DNA from: Vanilla planifolia
Lineage: Eukaryota; Streptophyta; Magnoliopsida; Asparagales; Orchidaceae
Direction of reading: 5' to 3'
Length of the DNA: 64,000 nt
Assembly: GCA_023846275.1 (NCBI GenBank)
Contig: JAIUJO010000085.1
Span: 712,365-776,364 of the forward strand
Part shown: piece after piece, positions 52,641 to 64,000 of the stretch
How positions within the stretch are numbered: the stretch's first letter is position 1
Layout: the number at the start of each line of letters is the position of its first letter
Notes under the pieces: model-generated
Told to the model about the DNA's origin: nothing
Seen by the model: only the letters and a program-made list of their open reading frames with translations
Databases searched by the model: none
Made by a program: the position numbers and the translations under genes

Positions 52641-54200
52641 ACACACCCATGCATGCATATGCATACACACACACATGCACACAAAAGCACACATACATAG
52701 CCTTGCACACATAGTTACACCTATTAACACACACATTTGCACATGCATATGTACACACACACAACCACACACATGCAAATGTGCACACATAACTACACAT
52801 GTACAGACACACACACAAACACAAACATATACACATATGCAAGTGCTGACAAAGACACATATATGTATGCACACAAGCACACACCTATGCACAAGCATAC
52901 ACAAATAGAACCACATTGAAGCACTCACATATGCACACACATGTATAAATATATAAACACATTCACATGTAAACACACACAAACACATGCACAAATGAAC
53001 ACATACACATGCATGCACACCACACACACCCATACACAAATGCACATGTGCACGAGTGCAAAGACATGTACACACACACACACATGCAAAAGCACACATG
53101 AACATGCACACACACACACATATACATGCACTAAGACATAAACACACATGCACAAGCACATATACATGGAAACACACATGCATAGATGCACACACACATG
53201 GACACAAAGACACGCTTGCATACATGCACAAACACACATACACGAACACACACACACAATCAGACAAGGACGGAGACATGCTCGCATCCACACATATGTG
53301 CATACACATGGGTGCATGTACACACACACCCACACACACACACATAGAATCATGCACACATACATGCACATATAGACATGAAGCATGTATCCACACACAC
53401 ACACACATGTACTTGCACACATATTGAGACAACCCACTCTCTCACACACACATACACAAATGCACAAACACAGAGACATACTCACACCTGCACAAATGAG
53501 CAAACAAGCAGACACACATGTTGATGAACCAACCTGCACGACGTCGCACACATCTGAACACATGGAACCACACACATGGAACCAACAAACTCACACAAGC
53601 ATGCACACACAAACACACAAAAATGCATGACCACCTGTACATATGCACAAGCACACACTCAAACATGCACAAACAAGCTAAAATGTACAAATGCTCACAC
53701 AAACACTTATATGCACACAATTATGCAATCACACATAGGCACACAAACACGCATATACACACAAATATAAACACACGAACATACACACATGCATGCACAG
53801 ATGCACAATACATATACAAATGCATAGTCACTAAAAACGAGTGCAAACACACGTACACATGTGTACACAAACACATGTACACACACTCAAGCATATGCAA
53901 ACAAATACACACACACGCTCAAGCACATGCACACAAATACTCACACACACGCATGTAAACAAACACACACATGAACATACACTATCATGCACATGCTCAG
54001 ATACACAAACATGTGAACACACCGTCACACTCTTGCCCACATACACACAAACACACACATGCACGCACTTACGTACATACACAAAGAAAAACACTCATGC
54101 ACAAACACACAAATACATACATACACATATGTACATAAGTACACACATAGGCACACACCAACACATGCATATGCTTGCTCACACAAAGATGCATGCACAC
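51180..54200. repeat. About 1.5-kb tandem duplication in the right arm
   Basis: Two units meet near 52690. Landmarks in order are AGTTACA near 51198 and 52718, TATAAACAC at 51448 and 52952 (1504 bp), CCACTCTC at 51931 and 53434 (1503 bp), CATGGAACCACACACATG near 52045 and 53560, and TAGTCAC/TAGTCACTA at 52306 and 53825 (1519 bp). Identity is roughly 75-80% by eye. The same landmarks occur once more at 62.5-63.8 kb in copy B, where a second unit would lie beyond the window. Confidence 0.85.
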
Positions 54201-57200
54201 ACATACACATGCATATATGTACGCACATGAGCACACACACATGTACATGCACATATGAACACACATGTACATACAAACACAAGTGCACACCCACATGCAC
54301 TCACACACATGACTACACCCATCCACACAGACAACACATGCACATGCACTTCCCCATGCACACATATAAACAAACATGCATACGTACACAAATGTAAACA
54401 CACATATATGCACCCATGCATGCATATGCATAAGAACATGCACACAAATGCACATACCCATGCATGCTTGTAAACTGATGCATATGCACACACTTACACA
54501 CAAAATAAAAGCACACACACACAAAAGCAAAAGCACATGTAGGCACACACACATCGACAAACGCACCCACACACACAAATAAGCATACATGCATGCAAGC
54601 AAGCACACATACACCACACACATGCATGTAAACATGCTCACACATATACGCATATGCACAAATGCAACCATGCACACACCCACATACACATAGATGCTCA
54701 CAACCACACAAACACCAAAAACACACACACAGATACACACATGCACACATGCACATACACAAGCACACATGCATATACATAGGCACACACACACAAATAC
54801 TCATGCCCTTTCACACACACACATCCACACACACATGCATACACACAATGAGAATCATAAATGTATAAACAGACACACACATATAGACATGCACACTCAC
54901 ACACATAAAAAGAACTAGCATGCATGCACACACAAATGCACTTGTAAACACACAAACATGATCATACACTTACACACGTGCACATACACATGCACACATA
55001 AACAGATGTGCACACACATGCACACATGCATGTATGTATGCTCATGAACACACACTTGGGTGTACAACTACATACACGCCCACACTTACAAGAAATAAAA
55101 AATGTACACAAAAACACGCATGCACGTACGTATGTAAACACACATGAACACATACATACACACACACACATGCACACACATATGCGTGCACATAGACACA
55201 CATATATGTGCATACACTCAAACTCACACACACACACACATTTGCACAATCTCATGCATACACATGCACACACACACACATGCACACATACACGAACACG
55301 CACACATACACATACACATGAATACACATACGTAACACACACACCAAAAGCACACATGTGCATGTGTACTCACAACACATAAGCATGTGCACACGAGCAC
55401 ACAAAAGGGCATAGACACACCCATGCACATGAACAGATACACAAACCTACACACTCACCCATTCACACATGTGTGCATGTTCATTCAAATGCACACATAT
55501 TGACAAACACATGCACACACACACACACACATATAAACTAGTACATACACCCATTCACACATAAGCACACACACACATGCATGTGCACATAAATAAACCT
55601 GTACACACACATATATACATTAGCATGCACACATTACACATATGTAGACACAAAAATAGAGACACACACACACACACACTTACATACATTAATGCACACA
55701 AGTAGACATTCACATACTCACACATGTACATAAATGCACCTCACACACACACACACACACACACACGCAAAAGAACGTGCACACACATGCACATATACAA
55801 GAACACATCCATGCATAAGAACAAATGCAAGCATACAGACATGAGGATGCACACACACACGTCAACACATGCACTCACTCACAAGCATAGTAACACCCAT
55901 ACATATGCAAACTTGCATGCATCGCTCAAGTACACACACTCATATGCACACACATGCACACACACATACACATACACAAATACGTGCACACTCACACACA
56001 TGAAAGCACATGCCCACACACACATGCACACATGAATGCATGCATAGAAGTACACATGCATGCACCCACACAAGCACACACACACACACACATGTACAAA
56101 CATATACACATGCAAACATAAAAAAATACACACAAACATGGCTAAGTACATGCACCCAAATAGATGCACATGCACATGCAAATACATGTACAAGCACATA
56201 CACACACACTTACACTTAAAACATGCACAAACATATGGAGAGACACAGATGCACACACATAAATGACTACACAGACACAAGTACGCACATGCACACATGC
56301 ATGCAAACACATAGAGATCTGCACACACTGACACATGTACATTTGCACACATCGATACATGTACACAAGCAAACCTGCACACACATGCATGCACAGACAC
56401 ATACACCCACACACTTGCACATACAAACACACATATATAGATGCACGCATACAAACACACACACATGCATGCACACACGTGCATATGCACCCATGCACAC
56501 TCATATACATAGGTTCACCCATGAACACACATGCATACCAACACACATAGATGCACTTGCACAAAAATAAACATGCACTCATACAAACATAGATGAAAAC
56601 ACAAAAACAGACACACATGTGTATGCAGACATTCATATATGCACAAACATTCACATACACATGCACACTCATGCACAAATGCACCCACACACACACATAC
56701 ATGCAAACACATTCATATATGCACACACACCTACACACAAAAACCTACACACACATGCACCAACACACTCATGCCCACACACACTTGCATGCACACGCAC
56801 ACACTTGCACACACACACACACACACCAGACACATGCCCTTATGCACATGTACACATCACACATACACACCCACATATGCACACACACAAACACACTTAT
56901 CAACACACACAAACACCCAAGCACACACCCCCACAAATGAACACACATATACACATATAAAAGCACACACGTATACATATGTCCATGTACACACAGACAT
57001 TCACATGAACATGCATACATACACATAGAGTCTGAAACATGCACAAAAACACACATGATTGTATACACATGCACACACACACACAAATGCATGAATGCAT
57101 GCATATATACCCACACTTGCACATTCTCACACAAACATGCACACAACAACACACACCCATGCAAACAAACCCATCAACCACAATCACACACAGCTTCACA

Positions 57201-57689
57201 CACCCATACACAAACACATACACCTATATGTATCTACACAAACCCACACAAACACATACAAATGTCTCCACATGCATACATGAATAGACACACATATACA
57301 CAAATAGACCTATAGAGATGCACACACACATGACCATGCACACTTACACACACAAATGCATGCACACAATTGTGTACACACACAAACATACACACAGATA
57401 CATGCACGTATACACATGCACACACACTCATACACACTCATATACACACACACACATGCATACACAAGCAAACACAGATGCATAAACACTTGCATGCACA
57501 CACACATAAGAATACACACACTCTCACAAGTACGCCCAAATGCAAACACGCATGTGCACATATGCATGAACATATAGACATGCACATATGTACACACACA
57601 TAAATGCACACACACATGCATACACATTTTCACATATGCACACATAGGCATGCGCGTGTGCACACACATATTTACATATACAGTCATAT

Positions 57690-60600
57690 CCACATGTGCC
57701 CACACACACTTATGCTTAAACACACACACGTGCATATGCACACACATACATATAGACATGCACACACACATGTATAAGCATACAAGAACACATGCACATC
57801 CACACACATGCATGCACATATGAACACACACATGCACACATACATGCACACACACACAACACATTTACACCCACACATGTAGACACACATGTATGCATGC
57901 TTGCACCGACACATTCACACACACATATGTAGAAACATGAACAATCACACACATGCATTTGCATACATTCATAGACACATAAACACATGTAGATTAACCC
58001 ACATGCACATGCATGTGCATATATGCTCTCACAAAGGCACACACACATGCACACCATAAACACCTACGCAAAACTGCACGCACACACTTACACACATGCA
58101 TATGGATGTAGACACACACACAAACACATAGAAACATGCATATACATTGCATCACACACACATTCAGATAAACTCACACACTCACAACCAGACAAACTCA
58201 TGCACACATATAAGCACACAGACACAAACACACACATCAGCACACAGACATAAGTGACATGCATGCATGTATGTATGCACAACATTGACAAACATGGACA
58301 CACACTTGCTCACACACAAAGACACATGCACAAATATGCACACTCACATATGCATACACACACAAACACACATGCACATGTGCACTTGCTCACAGGTACA
58401 CACACATATACACACAAGCATATGTAAACATAAACCCACATACATATAGCCACACACTCACGCACGTGCTCACGCGCACATGCACACAAACACACGCACA
58501 CTTGCAACATTCCACACACACACTAACACACACATGCACATGCATAACCATTCACAAGACACATAAAACACATGTACACACATGCACATGGATAGACATG
58601 CAAAATTAGACTTGTAAATGTAAACAAATGCAAACCTACACACACTTGCCTGTACCCATAAGCACACAAATGCTTGCACATACTCTCACATAAGCACATT
58701 AACATAGACACATGCACACATCCACAATGATGTACACAAATACACATTAGCACAAACAAGCACACACACAGACATATGTACTATGTGTTGACATGAATAC
58801 ATGCACTCCTACACACACATGTATGCACACTCATACATGTGCACAAATATAGGTACATACACAAGAAGACATACATATATACAAACATATATACGTGCAT
58901 GGATGTGCAAGCATAAACAGATATGCAAATCCAAACTCCCACACCCAATTACACACTCACACTCACACATGAACACAACACATACACACAAAGGCATATA
59001 GTTTCTTCCATACACACATAAACACACTTATGCACAAATAGAGAAATGCAAATGTACCTAAGCATAAATACATCGACACTCATGCATGTTTGTACATGCA
59101 CAAACATACACACATAGTCACATGCACACATGCACTCACACATATAAGTAAGCACACATGCTATCACACTCACTGACATGCACACACATGCACCCATACA
59201 CAACACACCTGTACATTGGGGCAAACACACATATTTGCTCACACATGCATACACAAACAAACATGCATGCACACACACACAAGACACATGTGTACATAGG
59301 TGCACACACATGCACATACACACATGCGTAAACACACACATAAACAAACATGTACTAGCACACCAAAACACACCCACACTCATGCACATGCATACACATG
59401 CACATGTAGGCACAAGCACACACACATTCACTCACATGTATAAGCACAGGCTCACATGCACACACACACATAGACTTGTCGACATGCACACACATGGGCT
59501 CACAGACATGCATGCAAGGCATGCACACAGACACATGAATACAGATGCACCAACACTCACACACATAAACACACATGCACACACATAGATAAATGAACAA
59601 GTAGGCACATAGACACATGCATAAAAATGAATTGAAAAAACATGCACATAGATGCACATATGCATATACGCACACACACATATGCACACAAAGATGCACA
59701 TGCACACAAACATACATGGGTGCATGCATAGGCATACACAAACACATAGACATTAACATAATGATGCATGCACACACACACGAGCACGTGCGTATGCACA
59801 AGTATGTACGTGCACATGCATTCACATATGTGCACACACATGCACACACACATAGAAGAACATGCATGTACTCACTCAAACATGAAGATAAATGCACACA
59901 TGCACACCCACATGTGCAAACACTTTCACACAAACAACCAGGAACACACGCAGACACATGTGTGCACACAAACACAAACAAACACACACACACATGCAAC
60001 CACTCCAATAAGAACCAACACATTAATAAAAGCACACATACTCATGCATTCATATGTACAAAAACTCACACATGTACATATGCATATACACACATGTGCA
60101 AGCCAAAATATAAGCATAAACACATGCACATGTAACCACACACACAAGCTCATGGATGCATCTATGCACACACATGTATGAACACATACACACAGACATA
60201 CAATAACACACACAAACACACACGTGCACAAACACACACACACATACATAGATACACACAAATGCAAACACATTTACACACATGCATACTCACACATGCA
60301 AGTACACACACGTGCACACACAAGCAGACACAAATGCACATTCTCATAGTTTCACATGCACACATTAACACACAAACACCTTCACTCTCTCTCACACACA
60401 CACATTTGCTTACATGCACACATAAACGTGCACTCACACACACCTACACACACATAAACACCCACACATGCAAATGGACACATGCACCCACACACACTCA
60501 TATGTACATGTGAACTTTCACACACACACATTTGTGGGCACACTCAACAATACAAGCATGCACACATACACACAACCCCACACAATCAAATGCAAACACA

Positions 60601-63600
60601 TGCACACAAGCATATATAAACATACTCACCCACACACAAATGCATGTAAATATATAGGCCTATGTACAGATACACACAAACACATATACACATGTAAACA
60701 CATGCACACACACACTCATATGCACTCATGCACATGCAGACACTTGCAAACACATGTGCATGCACACACATGCCCATACACACACATGGACACAAACTAA
60801 TGCATAGGAACACACAAGCACACACATGCACATGCATACACTAGCACTTGCACCCAAACACTCATACACATACCCACACGAATGCAATTCTATACATGCC
60901 CACAAATGCACACACTAGCACAAACAAACACATAATAACATATACACATGCACACACACACACAAACACTCACATTCACACACATGCAAGCACATACATA
61001 CACACATACATGCACACAAACATAGACACACATGCATAAACAAACACATGTTTGTTCATGCATACACAAGCACATGCACACACATAACTAGACACAAAAC
61101 CACAGCCATAAACCAGCATAATCATCCACACAAAGTCAACACAAACACGAACACACTTATGCATAGACACACACACACACACACACGCAAACATTGGTAT
61201 GTAAACAAACATACACACATGTACACACAAATGCACACACACGTGCACATGTAAGCTTGCACACATGTATAAAATGAAAACATGCATGAACCTGCATGCA
61301 TGTAGATAAGAAGACACATGCACACATGCACACACGCACATGTACATTCACACACACATGCATAAAAATGCACAAATGCATATGTACTGAAACATGAACC
61401 AACACACAATACACAAGCACATGCACACAAACACACATGCATGCATGCACAAGCATGCGTGCACACATGGACATGCATAGGTGCAAGCACACACACCTGC
61501 ACACACGCACAAACGATCACACACATGCACACATATGCACACAAACATACATAGACAAGAATGCAAAAGAACATGCATACATATGCACATGCACATATTT
61601 ACATGCATGCATACGAAGACTTAGAAACATGCTCACACATATGCACGCATGTATGTAAATGCACACACATGCACATATACACACACACAAGCACAAACAC
61701 TCAAACAAAATAAGCATGCACACATACACATACAAATACACACTTGCACACACACAAACAAGTCGCCACACAAACATGTATGCACACACACACATACATA
61801 CACATGCACATTCATGCACACATAGGTGCAGACACCTACAGAAGTACACATGCAAACCTCCAAACTCAAAGGGATGCACACATGATCATACATGCATAAA
61901 CAAATGCACATGCACCAACATAAACACATAGGCACTTGCATACACATACATGGACACTTAAGCATACGTGCACCTTCTCACACACACAACCACAAAAACA
62001 AAAACATGCAAATAAACATACACATGCACATGCAATACATACATAAGCATAAACACACACATGCATTAGCACATGCACACACATAAATGTACACTCAAAC
62101 ATGCACACATGTATACGCAAACAGACATGCTCATACACATGCATGCACACAGTCCTGCATTCAAATGCATACAAACATGCACTCACAAACACATGCAATC
62201 ACACACATGCATGCAGATGCACACCCACATGCACAAATTCAAGCACACATGCACACCCACATGCACAAACACATGGGCTTATAGGAACATGAACAAATGC
62301 ACACATGCACACATGAATACATGGCTAACTTACATGGTCACATGCAAGCAAAGGCACATACACATGCACACACACATGCTCACACAAGCACGCACACATG
62401 CACATCCACACACACACATAGACACACACATACACACATATACACACATGCAAACAATGCACCCACCTACACACATAGACACATGTACACCCATGTGCAC
62501 ACACATACACATGCAGAGAAACAATTGCACATGAACACAGAAACATGCTTACAAAGGCATGCACATAGAGTTATACCTATGCACACACACATTTGTGCAT
62601 GCACATTTACACACACACAACCACACGCAAAAATACACAAATATAACCACACACACAAACAAACACAAACAAACACAAACATAGATACATATGCATGTGC
62701 TCACAGAGACACATGTAGACATGCACACAAGCACATACACACAAACATAAACATGCAGAAACACAATAAAATACTCACACATGCACACATACACACATAC
62801 ACACATGCACATGCACACATGTACAAATATATAAACACGTTCACATGCACACACAAACACATGCACAAATGAACACAAACACAAGCATGCACACACACTA
62901 ACATAAGCACACCACACACACTCCCATACACAAATACACGTGGACACACAAAAAACTATGTACATGCACATACATGTAAGCACTCACATGAACATGCACA
63001 CACACATGCATGCTTACACATACATGCACTAAGACATAAACACACGCACACATGCACACAGACATGAACACACACACACACATAGATGCAGAAAGACAAG
63101 AACACAAAGACACACTTTCATACATGGACAAACACACATACACCCATGCCCAAACTCACAGACAAGGATGTAGACATGCTCGTAGCAGCACACATGTGAA
63201 CATGTCTACACACATATGCACACACACACTCAAAATCATGCACATATATATGCACATACAGACATGAACACACTATCACATGCACGTACCCACACAATCA
63301 AATGTGTGTGCATGGATGCACACGCACACATGCACTTGCACAGATATTAACACAACCCACTCTCACACACACATGTGCACACATACACACTTGCACAAAC
63401 ACACATACATACACCTACACAAATACACATACAAACAGACGCACAGATGTACGAACATGCAAAATGATGCACACACTTGCATACATGGAACCACACACAT
63501 ACGCCCATAAGTTCACACAAGTACACACACACACACACACACAAACAGGTGTTACCACCTATACATATGCACAAGCAAACACTCATATGTGTATAGACAA

Positions 63601-64000
63601 GCTAACATGCACAAATGCACACACATGCGCACACTCATATGCACACAATCATGTAGACACACATAGCCACACAGACACACAAATACACAAAAATATAAAC
63701 TCATGCACATACAGACATGCATACACGAATGTGCAATACATACACAAATGCATAGTCATAAAAACCAAATGCAAACAGACACATACATATTTGTACACAA
63801 GCACATGTATACACACTTAACAAAAAGCACACAAATACACATACTCAAGCACATGCATAAAAATGCTCACATATGCACACATGCAAACAAATGCACACAC
63901 AAACATACCCTATCATGCACATGCGCAGATACACTCCCACGTGCACACACCCTCACACTCCTGCCCACATACACTAAACACACACATGCACATAGTTATG
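57690..64000. repeat. Large duplicated segment, copy B (runs off the window)
   Basis: This is the second occurrence of the landmarks of 45.8-52.6 kb in the same orientation, so the arrangement is a tandem higher-order unit of about 11.4-11.9 kb. The copy is still matching at the last bases inspected (about 63.8 kb), so it probably continues. Divergence from copy A is high enough to rule out a simple assembly duplication. Confidence 0.88.

Larger units (their letters stand above)
42391..64000 (-). repeat. Degenerate alternating YR repeat in opposite sense (CA/CATG), right arm
   Basis: The plus strand is C/A-rich (ACACACATGCACACATA type), so the minus strand has the same TG/CATG character as the left arm. 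Alternation of pyrimidine and purine is again extensive and explains the open frames on both strands (up to about 260 codons of His/Thr or Cys/Val/Met), which are not genes. The arm is built from repeated blocks: a segment of about 6.8 kb recurs with an offset of 11.4-11.9 kb, and a 1.5-kb tandem duplication is nested in it. It continues past the window end. No gene, transposon or RNA was recognised in it. Confidence 0.95.

Noticed and set aside
42391-64000. Assembly collapse or duplicated contig ends as the source of the 11-kb repeat
   Set aside because: The two copies differ by many substitutions and by stepwise length changes totalling about 500 bp, which an assembly duplicate would not show. 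Long-read confirmation would still be decisive.

Overview
The window is eukaryotic nuclear DNA without a convincing protein-coding or RNA gene. It is most likely from a plant: the non-repetitive parts are very AT-rich and full of old LTR-retrotransposon debris, including a Ty1/copia integrase remnant and a clean solo LTR. A monocot is possible, but that is only an impression from the style of the repeats.

The dominant content is a degenerate alternating pyrimidine-purine repeat. Positions 1-19672 and 25347-30291 are G/T-rich on the plus strand, built of TG with interspersed CATG, TATG, TTTG and GCAT. Positions 42391-64000 are the same kind of DNA in the opposite sense, C/A-rich on the plus strand, and run off the window. 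Two arms of about 24.6 kb and at least 21.6 kb therefore point in opposite directions around a 12.1 kb AT-rich core (30292-42390). The left arm is split at 19.67 kb by an AT-rich insertion of about 5.7 kb bordered by diverged direct repeats, probably an old LTR element.

The hundreds of overlapping open frames in the arms (Cys/Val/Met-rich when read on the GT strand, His/Thr-rich on the CA strand) are a compositional artefact. All three stop codons are Y-R-R and their complements are Y-Y-R, so strictly alternating YR sequence cannot contain a stop in any of the six frames. I annotate none of them as genes.

The arms are not simple microsatellites. Perfect TG runs reach only about 28 bases, yet long blocks recur. 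The left arm has a roughly 390-bp block repeated at about 455-bp spacing near 1.1-1.9 kb. The right arm has a roughly 1.5-kb tandem duplication (51.2-54.2 kb) and a much larger duplication in which about 45.8-52.6 kb recurs at 57.7-64.0 kb with an offset of 11.4-11.9 kb. The arms therefore grew by segmental duplication and diverged, which is how a higher-order satellite behaves.

The core holds one well-defined element, a solo LTR at 39515-40614 with matching terminal inverted ends and a perfect 5-bp target duplication (TGACC). It carries a 77-bp tandem duplication, a TATA-like site and a GC-rich 44/47-bp minisatellite. The rest of the core is AT-rich debris in which I recognise only the copia fragment near 31.6-31.9 kb.
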